DNA of 64,000 nucleotides from Blasia pusilla (GCA_050084515.1 CM114275.1:20336001-20400000), one strand, 5' to 3'. Numbered from the stretch's first letter, positions 48,201-60,039 are shown. Numbers and translations: made by a program. The notes: generated by a model not told the origin, from the letters alone.

Positions 48201-49687
48201 TATCTCATTTTGGACTGTCTGTTTCCAAAGATTCTAAACTTACTCTGTCGGTTATCCTCTAGTTAGGCTAAGCTGTTGTCCATTCCAATGAAACTGGTTT
48301 TTCTCAATTCTACCATACTCTTTAAGATCGCTTTCTCATGACCTGATCCGATAAGAAGTACCATGCTCCTTAAAGATCCCTCCTAGTGAAGAACATAAAT
48401 TGAGTCGGTAGACTGGCCTTGACGACTAAACGGGGGACAGCTCTTTCCGATTCACTCTCGGAAGTCTGTGCCACGGTCAATCAAGTATCATGTGCATGTT
48501 ACATTAGATCCTTCCACGTAAGTCGTCAGATAAGGTCCTTCACACTAGAGATCAATAAGACCCAAGAACTACCACCTAATGCTATCAGACTCCAGATATC
48601 TAAAACTCTGGTACATCCGCCAGAATATGTGCTTATATTCGAGAAACTTGTTTAAGAGTCTGGAATGACAAATTCCACAAGGTAATTCCAGGAAGCAATA
48701 TTTAGGCACTGTATGATCCCCAAAAAAGCCCTCATATTGAAGGCTCGTGTTAATGTACTTCAAACGATTTTGAGAGCAGGGTTTTCCCAGCAAGTCAAGC
48801 GTCATTAAGGGCTAATTAGAGCTTTAAAAGTCATCGAATGGAACGAAAGTTCGATCTGGGCACTATCTCTCTTTCCGCGTCCTCAGTGCAGGAAAGTTTC
48901 GAAAATCATTCCCGCGAAGAGATCTCAAGATAGACTGACAGACTCTGAAGTTCTGGGAAACAAGGTGACTGCAACTGAAGCTCTTTGACAAAAAGGGCTA
49001 CGTGAATTCAAAACAAAATGATGTGATATTTCTAACATTACGAAAGAATCCCCTCAATTCGTCAACTTCATGTCGCATCTATGAACACCAGCTGTGTAAG
49101 ATCATACATCTAGTAATTGAGACGGAAAGAGAAGAAACATACAGAGTCCATAAATTGGATGAAGACCCGCCAATTTCGCGTAAGACATCGACTGATAAAC
49201 GGTTCCCGGCACCACACTTTAGATACGAATCCAGCCAGCCTTCACTAGTGGTGGCAAATTGCAGCAGCATGCTTCAAGAACTGCGGATAGACATAAACGC
49301 GTACACAATTCACGAATCTTTGGACCTCCTTACAGCCAAAAGCCATGAAACATGAATCGATTCGAGGTGACAAACCTGCGGTATAAGCATTGTGCCGACC
49401 GTCACACCTCCAATAACATCTGCCTTGAAGTCTTCTTTCCAATTGTACCCCTTCATCCATGTTATGCAAGGAAACACGCGCTCCCAAGACAAAAAACCGC
49501 GATTTTTCCAACCACCAAGATGTGAAGACTGCTCATTCTGATCAAACAATTTTGTCGAGAAGTCATATCCCGTAGGACGTTCTATTGTTAAAACCCTCAC
49601 TGGACGCCCATAGTCCCTCCCTCGCGACCACGGGAAGCGCTCCTTATCTAGATTCAGAATGTCAGACTGACTGTCTGAAACAAACAT
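39287..49687 (-). CDS. SULTR4-like sulfate transporter with STAS domain, 17 exons
   Basis: Exons in transcript order: 49687-49376, 49191-49143, 47094-46872, 46616-46448, 46275-46210, 45650-45543, 43610-43503, 43327-43262, 43033-42973, 42810-42683, 42470-42429, 41282-41166, 40922-40871, 40621-40483, 40313-40225, 39872-39796, 39586-39287. Phases agree throughout and the product is 701 aa, close to the usual SULTR4 length. SLC26/SulP membrane domain motifs include SMSYAKLAGLHPIYGLY, AIFGSSRQLAVGTVA, GWLIRFISHSVVSGFTTGSA, ESVGIAKTLASKNGYELDSN and GSFSRSAVSNESGSKTGLFG. The cytosolic STAS domain follows, with VLGRLPGTTVYRN, DAPIYFAN and VTYIDSSAV. SULTR4 proteins export sulfate from the vacuole; this role is inferred from the family. 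Intron 14 is GC-AG (ACAG|GCAAGT at 40482). The N-terminal start is the first in-frame ATG; an extra upstream coding exon cannot be excluded. Confidence 0.94.
41351..41411. repeat. Near-perfect 28-bp hairpin in SULTR intron 11
   Basis: Arms 41351-41378 and 41384-41411 are inverse complements with a single mismatch and a 5-nt loop. The left arm contains CCAACTTTACATGAGGCT. It lies in the intron between exons 11 and 12. It could be a tiny foldback transposon, or a hairpin RNA. Confidence 0.9.
43802..44043. repeat. Long imperfect foldback in SULTR intron 6
   Basis: The left arm 43802-43901 (100 nt) pairs with the right arm 43907-44043 (137 nt) across a 5-nt loop. The right arm has an unpaired stretch of about 35 nt (about 43935-43969). 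Shared arm phrases include AAGGTTGGGATTAATGAAGC and TATTGAAGGAGAAGTTGTAG. It lies in the 1.9-kb intron between exons 6 and 7. It resembles a young MIR-like or MITE-like inverted duplication. Confidence 0.88.
48075..48109. repeat. Perfect 15-bp hairpin in SULTR intron 2
   Basis: Arms TTGCGAGGAACAGCC (48075-48089) and GGCTGTTCCTCGCAA (48095-48109) are exact inverse complements around a TCTCT loop. It lies in the 2-kb intron between exons 2 and 3. It is GC-rich and would be stable as RNA. On its own it might resemble a terminator, but it sits inside an intron. Confidence 0.9.
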
Positions 49688-51410
49688 GATTTCCTCACCG
49701 CCAATTCTCCGTGCACTGATATTATTGACAAGATAGCCCAATTCTGCTCAACACTTCCCAATGCATTAGAGAATTCCCAATCCGATGACGGCTTCTAAAG
49801 GAAATGAACATCGGTAACGAACGATCGAATACGTTAGTCTCTATCCCGCGGTACCCACAACAGCAACAGCAAAGGACGGCGAAGCGTGTCCAGGTGGAGT
49901 GAAGCGCTTTTGCTCCTCCTCAAACATGAACTAGAATATGAATTCTTCGATGACGAGAGATACCATCCGAGCTCCCACAGGGATTCTTCTTTCCAAAGAT
50001 GATCCAATCGTTTCCCGGTCCTAGCCGACGTTTTATTCACACGTTCATTCTTCTTACTCAACGCTCGAAACCAGCTGGATGCATGAACCTGATCATATGC
50101 CGTGCTCCGAGCACATGCCGCGAAACTTGCTTTTTGCCCTGTGAACGACAAAACCATTTACCAGTCCCTTCTAAAAGATGCCTCCGCTCCGCTCCAGGCA
50201 AGCAACCATCACACAGTTCTGTAGCCCTCGCCCGCCCGCTCCGACGGACAGGATTACGATTAGTGCTCTAGTATTGACTCGTAAATCTGTATCTCGTTTC
50301 TTATTGTGGATCGTCCTGCGCAACTTGGCTACAATACTAATGGAACTCGCTCACAGCAGCGAGTTTGAATTTCACGTGCGCACCACAGTTCATCGCAGTG
50401 GTGGATTGTGGATGACATCCTCTCTTCAATTTTAAGGCCTATTTATTGTCAGTTTCGGATGGCGCCGTCATCCATGCTCTCATAACTACGCCGATCTTCT
50501 TATGCATCTCGATTTATGTGCCGGAATTCCCTTGTCATGCACTTGTCATGCACATTTTCCACCTGATCAATCAAAAAGACGCATAGGATCGTGCAACACC
50601 TAGAGGAAATCAAGGAATGTACGCGCCTTCTCCTCCCATCCGATATGCCTTCACATGGTAGCGATTGAAGCGTGGGAGTTGCAACGAGCGCAATATGGAC
50701 GAAGTAGTGGAAAGGGAACGGGATGCAAGAGACGCGCACGTAGGGCCCTAGATGTAACTGGAGGACGATATTCCCAAAGCCCAGGACCCAGGTCCCTAAT
50801 GGACCACGGCTCGGGGGTTCCCACTAATTGGGAAACCGTGATCTCCTACTCACCAGGGTCCGGGGGGTCTCTACAAAACCGAGCGGAAATTTTTGAAGTT
50901 TTCGTCATTCCAGCCGGTTAAACACATAGGGCAACCTCCGTGAACCCTCCGTTATTGGCCGGTAAGTGACGAACTGAATCGGGAATTCTCAAATTCTTCC
51001 GGCCAGCTCAACACGTAAGCCCGGTTCTCCCCGGACATTGCTACTCACCCGCTACTCTCCTCACGCTATTCATTCAGACCATTGATTGCGCCTGCCGGCC
51101 GATTCTAGGCCCATGAGTATGCACGGGTCGGGAATAGTCCTGTGGACGTGTCGGAATAGGGCAAAATGGAAAACCTTTTCCCGGATCGTCTTTGGCTCCG
51201 GTACCTATTGGGTTCGGATATCCGCACCCCTTGGGGGTTACTTCATGCCCATGGCATGACATGAAGTTCTTGGATCCCATGGCCGGCTCAATGGCAAGGC
51301 CATTTGGAGTTTGAATTTCAAATTTGCAAGCATATAAGCAAAGCGTGGCCCATACAAGCAGAGTGCAAGCGGTGGAAAGAGAGTAGTCCCACATATGCCA
51401 TACCATAGCT
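49688..51410. other. SULTR 5' flank and unassigned DNA
   Basis: The 5' leader and promoter of the transporter should lie here. A minus-strand ORF at 49834-50157 (107 codons, Ser/Arg-rich) could be a leader exon or chance. 50640-51330 is GC-rich with no recognisable product. CAC/CCA-rich runs appear near 51448-51466. Confidence 0.4.
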
Positions 51411-52960
51411 CCATTCAAGCGAGAGTGGACGCTTACCCATGCTGCACCACCACCACCACCAGGATAATTTTGCATCATAATCGTTCCTGTGGGCTAGGTT
51501 TCATCAAGCTTTGTTTGTGTGAGTTTTCTCCACCAGAGCGTATGTTTCTGCACTTGTGGGCTCGTTGCGAGCCCTTCGTCTCGCTCTTCATGTTGGTTCC
51601 CCCTCGAGGCCATCCTCTATTGCAGATTGTATTGGCATGATTTCTCTGTTGCGGAGTGATGCTCGAATGCCTTCCAATCTAATCAACTGAGCGAACTCCA
51701 TTGGGTTGCTATTCGAGAATCAAGGTAGAGACATTTAGGGTCACCAAAGCTCCACCGAGCATTGATCACCAGAGCTCCACTGATCTCCATTCCAGTGAGA
51801 GTGGACGCTTATCCATGTTGCACCAGCATCATCCACGCTGATTTTGCACCAAAATCGTTCTTGTGATCTAGGTTTCATCCAGCTTTATTTGTGTGAGTAG
51901 TCTCCACCAGAATGTATGTTTTTGCACCTGTGGAGTTGTTGGCAGGTTTTGAGAAGCTCCAATGGTAGAGGCTTAATGAACAATTCAGTGTGTCATCAAA
52001 GTGTTCTCTAAATTAATTCATGCTTCAATAATTTGTTGTGAATCTATGTGCTTGCCACTACAGGCTCATTGTGACCCCTTTGTCTTGCTCTTCATGTTGG
52101 TTTCTCCTTGAGGTTGTCCACTACTGCATATCGTATTGGCATGATTTCTCTGTTGCAAAGCGATGCCAAAATGCCTTCCGATCTAATCAATTGAGCGAAC
52201 GCCATTTAGTAGAAAATTCATTGACTAGCATGTTGCTATTGGAGAATCGGAGTAGAGAAGTTTGTCTAGAAAATATGACAGCTACAGAAAGTCAAAGAAT
52301 GTATATTCTAATATCTAGGAATTGATGTTGATTAACCCTCATGCATGATTTTCTAAGAGCACTTTGACAGTTTTCGGTTTTGGAGCGAAAGTGAATGAAG
52401 TGCATGCACTGAATAGTGTGAGTAGTGGTTTAAGAGTGTTATCTTGCCAAGAGCCATTGAGTTTGGTCCTTATTTTTGCATCTATAGAGCTGTTGATCAT
52501 TCTTTTAGAAGCTTCAATGGTAGAGTCTTAATCAAAAATTTCTTGTGTCATATGATCAATGTGTTCTCTGAATCAATTCTTGATTCAGCAATTTGTTGTG
52601 AATCTATGTGCTTGGCTTTATGGACTCATTGCGACCCCTTCGTCTTGTTCTTTATGTCGGTTCTCCCTTGGGGCCGTCCGCTATTGCTAAAAGACCATGC
52701 TCAATTTCTCTGTTGTTGAGCGATGCCAGAATGTCTTCCGATGTAATCAACTAAGCAAATGTCATTGATTCATTGACCACCATGTTGCAATTCAAGAATC
52801 GACATGGAGACCTTTGTCTAGAAAGTGTAAAAGTCAAAGAGAATTTCTAGTTGAATATGTAGGGGTTAAGGTCTATCAACCCTTGTGCATGTGTTTGTAA
52901 TAGCACGACTTGCTTGGTTGTGTCATTTTTGGAGCGAAAGTTTGAGAAATGCATGGACTT
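51411..52960. repeat. Diverged tandem repeats
   Basis: One module (CCATTC...GAGTGGACGCTTA...TGTTTGTGTGAGT) occurs at about 51411 and 51787. A second (GTGAATCTATGTGCTTG, ATGATTTCTCTGTTG-like text, then TGCCTTCCGATCTAATCAA) occurs at about 51540-51740, 52040-52290 and 52590-52830. A third (AAGCT[C/T]CAATGGTAGAG... to AATTTGTTGTGAATC) occurs at about 51953 and 52510. Copies are clearly related but diverged, so the array is old. No coding function is evident. Confidence 0.8.
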
Positions 52961-53079
52961 ATTACAGAATGTTTGCCACTTGATTAAGATAGAAAGCATT
53001 ATGTCCATGGCATAGCATTTATAATATAGTTTCATTATTATCAGTTAAGATTCAGTGTCTTGATCACTTGCTTAGAAGT

Positions 53080-53545
53080 TGTCACATTTGAGTAGCCGAT
53101 AGGCCGAGATCTATCGTGGATAGGGCATAGGAGCCAACGAACTGTCTTGAGTGTAATTTTGTCCCGAGGTGTTGGATGAGGTTGAGGATAGATCCGTTGT
53201 GTCAGGAACCTTGTTTCTGACAACTTTCTCATTGAGGTCTTTCACAGTCGGGTGACTTGTTGAGCAGGTCACCCGCCCCTGGTAACTTGTGCACGCGGAT
53301 TACCAAGAGGATAGTTATTCTTAGGGGACCCTATATAAGGGAGGAAGATGGCTTTCCCAAGCCATCTTTCTCATGTTGGGCCCTTGGAGTACCATTCTTG
53401 CTCATGTGTGTGAGTTAGGACTAGGTGCTAGTGTCTAGATTCCTTGATAGCGCAGAGTAGACGAGGCTTGATATGCCGATGTAGATTGAGGAGTGGAGTT
53501 TTAGGCCGGGTGTGCCATTTTTACTACTCTTTATTTTTACATGAG
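53080..53545 (+). repeat. 5' LTR of the methyltransferase-bearing element
   Basis: It begins TGTCACATTTGAG and includes an inverted pair around GGTAACTTG...GATTACCAAG and a TATA-like CTATATAAGGGAGG (about 53330-53343), suitable for a retroelement promoter. Its match to the minus strand of 27720-28165 defines most of its length. The 3' boundary is uncertain because the two copies diverge after GTGTGCCATTTTTACTA. Confidence 0.75.
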
Positions 53546-55249
53546 AAAGATGTCAGGGGACTGATGGGAATTTGTTGTTTGCAGGTAAGTAAGCAAGTTC
53601 CCTTGGTGGGGAGCCCTTGGATACCCTGGTTGGCATTTTGTTGTCCATTTTTCGTTCGAAAAGTTGTGCGCGGAAGCGTTGTCTATTTTTCTTCTCAGAT
53701 CTTGCTAGTGCAAATGAGGAGGGACATCAGCATAGTGGGGGTCGGGCAGGAGCGCTTGGGTATAGCGTAGAGTACTGATGGAGCGTCGAGAGCACGACAC
53801 ATAGCAGTAGTGTCAATAGAGAAGCAGGTTTAGGGCTTATAGCCGCCGGGGGGCTATCAAGTAAAGGCGGTAAGGGCTAGGGCGCGAACGGCTAGCTAGG
53901 GTTAGGTTGTGAGAGTCGAAGCCGGGAGCCGGGATCGAGACTTGGGGGAAGGGAGTCGGGGCGGAGCGCACATAGGGCGGTGAGCCTCAGTCCTTCCCCG
54001 CGACCCTCCCCTCCTCCCTGCATTTCCGGGTTGACATAGTCGGGTAGGGCATTCATGGTCAGTCAGAAGGACATAGTCGAGCAAGACCAACGTGGTAGAG
54101 GCAAGAGTGGACGTGGTAGGAGCAAAGAGTCAGACATGGTTGGTTCAGGCTACCACTTTGAGGGGGCGGTTGTGACTACGTTGAGTTACATAGTAGGAGA
54201 GTATTTTGAGACTTGGTGTTTCGCGAGCATGGTGGGATTCACGACAAGAGTTTGGCAATTATTACGAGTCGGTTGGGGGCTGACTCATTAGTTCTTCACC
54301 GATTGGGATTTCTGAGGGTTATGATGGAGACACACACGCCGATGCTGATGGGAGGTTCAACGTGGTGGTCGAGGAGAGTTTCGTGTTGCGGACATTTCCG
54401 TACCACATGGAGGAGTGAGTGTTGACGGTGCCGTAGGTTGGAGGGCATGATCAAGTTACCCATTTGAGTCCCTTTTCCAACGCTTATCTTATGTTATTGA
54501 GAGTGTCGGGTATCGGGTAGTTGCTGGGGCTAGATGGGTGTAGCGATGGTGACAAGTGTAGTCTCCATGCATGTGCAGCATGTTTGTGGATATACGGCGG
54601 TTGTCTAATAGGGGTCACGTGTCTGACTCGAGAGTGTCGATAGTTTAGGTGAGTTAGTTGGGAGGCTATGGTGAGCCCAAGTGTTGAGTGTGCGTGAGGT
54701 CAGGTGTATCGTCACGGGATTACCATTAGCATAGCTGAGCTAGTGAGGAGTGTGGAGACTCTTGGTGAGTCAAAGTGCTTGAGCGGGTGAGACAGGGTTG
54801 TCATCACTGCATTCTTCCCGGGTTCGGAAGAACGGGATAGTGCAAGCAGCAGTAATGGTGTGACACAAAGTGGAGTGAGATACCGAGGGGTTGTGAGTGA
54901 GGAGCTACCTTCACTTCCATCCGTGGTTGGATCGTCATCTCAGGACAGTGGATCTGGCAACGAGATCGCAGAAAGAGACAGTGTCACTTGGCAGGAGATG
55001 GACGACATCGGCCACCAAGGCGACATCGGCCATCGGCCACCATGCGTCATTTCTTGGGTGCAATGGGCATTATTCATTTAAATGACTTCATATAGGAGTT
55101 CGACACGTGGTGTGATTTCCAAGAGATATGGACCCCGACACGGTTCAACCCTTTGATAGCACGGAAGGGGTTGTTCTTGCACTTGGAGTCCGATGGATGA
55201 TTACATGGAGTTTTGATCAGTATATTCAATAGAGATTTATGCATGAAGG

Positions 55250-55980
55250 ATGTATTGGGCTCCAGGGTATGTGTCCACTAGTGGTCGCGAGGCATATGAT
55301 GGGATCGTGAGAGGAGAGAGACCTACACCATCACCCTGGAGACTAGATGGAGAGGAGGGAAGTGAGACAGGCGATGTGGTAGAGAGCTCTAGTGGTAGAG
55401 GGCCACCCAGCTTCAGTCCCACAGTGGAGCTCTTCCGACAGTTTGGGAAGAGCTACCAAGGCGTACGCATCGACAAGGTGAAGAGTCTACATGATTTTCA
55501 GCGACGATCGGGTGAGAGTCTGAGAGAGGCATTCACGCGCATGAGGAGGCTGATCATTGCTACTTATGGAGTGATTGAGGCGTAGTCAATCTAGTATTGG
55601 TACAGGGTTCTGGACCGAGAACTATGGAGGAGAGTCCAATATGCGCTGCTGATTCACACAACAAAGCCCAAATTGAAGGTGGTCTTCAAGTTGTTTGAGC
55701 GTATTGAGCTCAACATGAGTGAGGAGCATGTAGTGACCGTTAGATTTTCTCGAGAGTCGACGGGTCCACGAGCGACGGTGACCCCACAGGTGCCACAACG
55801 AGCACTAGTACCACGGGAGCGGTCCAGTGTGCCCAGAGAGCAGGGCGGGTACCATGAGCCTATGAGGCAACGATCCGTACCTACATATGTTGCCCAGAAG
55901 GGACCAATGTTGTCTTGTTGGACTTGTGGAGGGGCCCATAGGTAGAGAGACTACCCAGAGCATGGTAGAGGACCACGAGC
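55250..55980 (+). pseudogene. gag remnant of the methyltransferase-bearing element
   Basis: 55250-55585 and 55673-55945 read as one gag with an internal break. Recognisable parts are VELFRQFGKSYQGVRIDKV, LHDFQRRSGESLREAFTRMR and KVVFKLFERIELNMSEEHV. The zinc knuckle appears as CWTCGGAHR, then a stop, then RDYPEH, where the last Cys is missing. Gag would have built the element's particle. Confidence 0.78.
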
Positions 55981-56689
55981 ACCTCCGATTGCTCAAGAGT
56001 CACAGAGGATGGGCCCACCAAGTACTTGTGTAACTATTGCCATAGATATGGTCTCACTAGGGATAGATGTTTTGACCTTTGTCAAGAGGCACGTCTAGAG
56101 GTAGGCCAAGGGCCTGGGGGCGGTCGTCTTGGAGGAGGTCAAGGAGTTGTGCGTTAGTGGACGTGGTGGTAGAGTACCACCACCTGCCATAGGAGATGGA
56201 GCGAGAGCAAGCGATCAGTTGGAGTAGAGTATTGCTGCAATGACGATGGTGGAGCTCAGGGAAGGCTCAGAGCCGAGAGTAGCTAGAGGCAGCTCCTATG
56301 GGGGCTCGAGTGGAGTCAGTGTCGACCATAGTGTTGGAGGTGGCCACCAGGGTTAGTTTCCGCCATAGAGTTGGCGACGTTGGGAGTTGGACCAGTTGAG
56401 GTATTCCGGTTGGACGCCACATTGTGTGAGCGTGGAGAGGTGATTGCCTCTCGTTCAGAGGTAGTTGAGGAGGTGGTGGACTTGCCCTTGCAGCAAGTGC
56501 TTGGGGTGTTCCCCATAGAGTTATGACATGCGGTGACGGTGAAGTTGGTAGATAAGCCAGCTCGATCGGCCATAGAGCGGGCCATGGTGACACCTGGCGT
56601 GATGTTATTGGATAACCAAGCTGGAGTATTTTCCTTGGTTGGTCCATAGAGTTGGCGATGTTGGAAGTCTAACAGGGACAGTGTATCAC

Positions 56690-57000
56690 CCGCAACGCGT
56701 CCTACTTGATTTGGGAGCGCAACCCTTGATGTTAGGGAAGGCGGCGTGTTTAGCATTGGGGTTACGGAAGGCCAACATTAAGCCTTGTCCCTTCCAGATA
56801 CAGACCTCGATTGGGGGTGTGTCACCCATGCAATATATGACTCGATAGGAGATAGCTGTTAGAGTCCAGCTAGAGCATGTGACGGATAGTGCTATAGTGC
56901 GCACACGTGCGATTATGACACTAGTTGAGTCGTACGATGTGTTGGTGGGGAGTACAGTGCTATATCCCCTAGGATTCATCCTTGACTTCTAGGAGGAGAC
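56690..57000 (+). pseudogene. Retropepsin-like protease remnant
   Basis: The reading HPQRVLLDLGAQPLMLGK has the position and shape of an aspartic-protease active site (usual D-S/T-G-A), here with Leu in place of Ser/Thr. VSPMQYMTR, a stop, then VRVQLEHVTD and ESYDVLVGSTVLYPLGFILD continue the fold. The last phrase resembles the hydrophobic segment near the end of retroviral-type proteases. Assignment rests on motif and order between gag and the downstream domain. Confidence 0.6.
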
Positions 57001-57145
57001 CGTTGCTTATCGACCAGGTTGGCGGTCAGGTAACGGGAGGATGAGTCAATTACCCATGCAGTTTGCAAGACAAGGTGGTGGACCACGAGAAGAGTTTGTG
57101 ACCACGTTGGCATCTTTCACTGGTAGTGTTAGCTAGCCAGGAGAG

Positions 57146-57506
57146 TTGTTGGAGGGGAACGCACATACGGAGGATGTCCCAGTAGCGGATAGTCCCATGG
57201 AGAGACAGGACATGACGGTCTCTTCCCATGTTGGCGAGACTTCTTCACCACTGTGGGTTACGACTCAAATGCTACAAAGGAGTGTCGATGACCTCGTGAG
57301 GCAGGGGTGGAGTCATGCCTTTATCTCGGAGCACCAAGAGTCACGTGGCAATCGGGCTCTTGGAGTGGAGACATTGACACCACTGGATACCACACTCATT
57401 CTATGACAGTGTCTAGAGGAGGGTTTTAGGGTGTTAGATCTCTTCGGAGGGATAAGCACCGGAATAGCTGCGATGTTGAAGGCGGGCATACGGGTGTACT
57501 AGCATA
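57146..57506 (+). pseudogene. Cytosine-5 DNA methyltransferase fragment (motif I) inside retroelement
   Basis: The frame 57146-57406 ends at one stop and continues in the same frame as QCLEEG, then VLDLFGGISTGIAAMLKAGI at 57431-57490, with a stop at 57500-57502. The F-x-G-x-x-x-G core after VLDL matches motif I, the S-adenosylmethionine site of C5 methyltransferases. The catalytic Pro-Cys motif IV and later motifs are absent, consistent with an internal deletion. Intact relatives would methylate cytosine. Some retrotransposons of algae and dinoflagellates are known to carry such enzymes. This copy cannot act. Confidence 0.68.
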
Positions 57507-57639
57507 TGGGTTGAGTCGTTACCCATGTTGGAGTCAGAGAAACGATACAAGAGCTCGATGGCACGGAGAGAGTGATGAGGAGATGGTGCCCGGTTGGCAT
57601 GCATCTGCCTATTTTTGTTGGTTGGCTATGGCAGGTCAA

Positions 57640-57950
57640 CCGTAGGTGATGACTGTAGTGGTGGGGTCGGATGATGAGTCCTTGGATCTGGAGGTCTGTG
57701 AGGATGCAACAGGTGGTCGTGATATCCATGACAACGTGGAGTCGTGGAGTTCTTGCGTACTGGCGTCATAGCGAGCACATTGAGTGCTAGGGAACGGGAT
57801 CGGATCTTATAGAGAGCAAGGAGGTTCAAGTGGGAGGGGACTCACATTTTGCGGGTATGGGGAGATGGTAGGATACGAGTGGTACCTCATCCTTCCCTGC
57901 AAACACGTGTAGTGCGACATGCCCAATTGAAATAGCAAGGAAGATATTGG
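57640..57950 (+). pseudogene. Pre-integrase / integrase N-terminal remnant
   Basis: In the frame starting at 57783, SARERDRIL, a stop, RARRFKWEGTHILRVWGDGR and VVPHPSLQTRVVRHAQ resemble the linker and the first His of the integrase HHCC zinc domain in Ty3/gypsy elements. The similarity stops near 57940, where the second His and the Cys pair should be. The element is therefore cut off at the start of integrase. It comes only about 280 bp after methyltransferase motif I, so RT and RNase H are missing between them. Confidence 0.6.
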
Positions 57951-59070
57951 AGACGAATTGTCGCAAAATAAATCCTAACATAAAAATAGGAGCCTATGGA
58001 GAAGGAGGAAAAAATAGTATTCCATTCTCGGAGACAAGTTTCACCATTTTGAATGCCCCTCAAAAATATTGATGCGACAACCTTAATTTAAGACATTACA
58101 AATGGAGCTAGAATGGATACATTGCCTTTTAAATACTCAATCCAAAATTCCAAAATCCAGTGGCCGAACTTGCTAAAGGAAATGATATTAAAGTCTCTAT
58201 TGCATTGATCCAACAACTGGAGTAGCCTAGAAAGTAGTCTTACGAGCTAGTCCCATAGCATGATCAATCACAAGTAGGCACAGATTGCTCCTCTAGAATG
58301 GTATGATGCCAGCAATACACAAGTCACCACTTGCCAAAATTCCACCTACCATTAACATCACAACCTTTGTGTAGGTGTTTCTTGCCTCTTGGGATATGAT
58401 CATAATACCAAGCATGGGGGCATTTGCGGCAGTGCATTAAGTCATATATGTACCATCTTGGTACACCTTGCATGCATCAGATCAGTGACGTGGGCATATG
58501 AGTGCATCAGGAGCAGCGATATGATACGTTGTGCACTATATGGGTCTGCGGTAGTCCTCCAACAAGCAATAAGGTCCTCACACAACCTTGGTGATAAAAG
58601 GAGTAACAATCACGGTGAGCACACTTGATGAGCCGTATCTCAAACTGAGTATGTCAACAACACGCCCCACCAACCCACAAGAGAAATAGATAGCTTTGTC
58701 ATGAGCACATAGGTCACATACCCAAGGACCATTCCAATCGTGATTGCCATGACAAAATAGAATATCACCTCCCTCATCACAAAAAAAGTGGCATGGGGGA
58801 TCCATCTGATGATGCTCAGCATAAGAGTACCAATCTAACAAGGGAACATTTGCCATTGTGTGTGTGTGATTTGTCTAATGATTCTTATCCATGACAGAGA
58901 ACTATCAATAATTGTAACTCTCTGTGATGCACAAAAAGGAGCAGCAGTCCACTGGTGGTCAAATTCAATGGCCTCCAATAGGTCAGTCACCTCCCTATGA
59001 GCTCCTTCTATACATCCTCCACAAATAGGGAATAACCAAGTGCAGTCAAGAATTATACAAAATTATAGAT
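57951..59070. other. AT-rich DNA, no gene recognised
   Basis: Short ORFs only. A 92-codon minus-strand ORF at 58578-58856 contains Cys/His residues but no family pattern I can name. It is probably chance. Confidence 0.45.
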
Positions 59071-59986
59071 ACACAAACTTCACAAGCCACATAACAATAA
59101 CATATACACATGTTATTGACTTGGTAACACCAAAAGTATTCATATCATTCTCACTTGTGTTCATTGTTGAATACATTGAGTAGCCTAGATGTACAAACTG
59201 CACAACACATGGAGCAAGAACATATCTTGATATTGATGAGTTGGTAATACCACATTTTTTGAACACATTCACTAGCCTAGAACACAAAATTCAACACACA
59301 CACCAAGATGATATGCTGATATTGCTAAGTTGGTAACACCATAACTATTCAACACATTCGCACAACTAGATGCACAAACTTCATAACTGATATAGCTAAG
59401 TTGGTAAAAGTAGAGCAAAAGCATATGTTGATCTTGCTATGTTGGTACCACTAAAACTAAACGCTTACTCCTTGGTCACTTCTTAATTAGTCTCATGCAC
59501 AAAATTCATAACATATAGAGCAAGAGCACACCAACTGATGACACCAAAAATTTTCAACATATTTTGGTCACAAGGCTAAAACAGACACTACTTAATGACT
59601 AAACTCTATGTCTCTCGATTTAAGGTTGAAAGCTCTATTAAGTACTTGGTCTCCTATTGTAAATTTACAACACACTCAACAAGAGCATATGTTGATATTG
59701 CTAAGTTGGTCACACGAGAAGTATTCAACACACTCAATAGACTTGATTCATTGCCCAAAGCTGTTGCACTGGTAAGTAATGTCTATTGGAGATCCCAATC
59801 AAGTAGTGTCTTTCTCTCTTTCTCGCTGAAAGCCATACCCACTACTTGGTCTCTAGCTGTGAATTCGCATTACCCTCAACAACAGCACATGTTGATAATG
59901 CTAAGCCAATCACACCATAAGCGTTCAACACTCAGTAGCCTTGATTCATGCACTGGTAAGTAATGTGTATTGGATATCCCAATTGA

Positions 59987-60039
<53 letters not shown>

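Larger units (their letters stand above)
53080..57950 (+). mobile_element. Truncated gypsy-like LTR retrotransposon carrying a DNA methyltransferase motif
   Basis: It starts with an LTR-like segment TGTCACATTTGAGTAGCC (53080 to about 53545) that matches the inverted LTR at 28165-27720. A long non-coding leader is followed by gag (55250-55945), a protease-like segment (56690-57000), a cytosine-5 methyltransferase motif I (57431-57502) and a pre-integrase segment (57783 to about 57945). RT and RNase H were not found, so a large internal deletion after 57506 is inferred. No 3' LTR is visible. Many in-frame stops show that the copy is dead. Confidence 0.8.

Noticed and set aside
39287-49687. A search by eye for a miR395-like site in the sulfate transporter
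   Set aside because: No stretch in the exons or the intronic hairpins resembled the miR395 sequence as I know it, so no such regulation is claimed.
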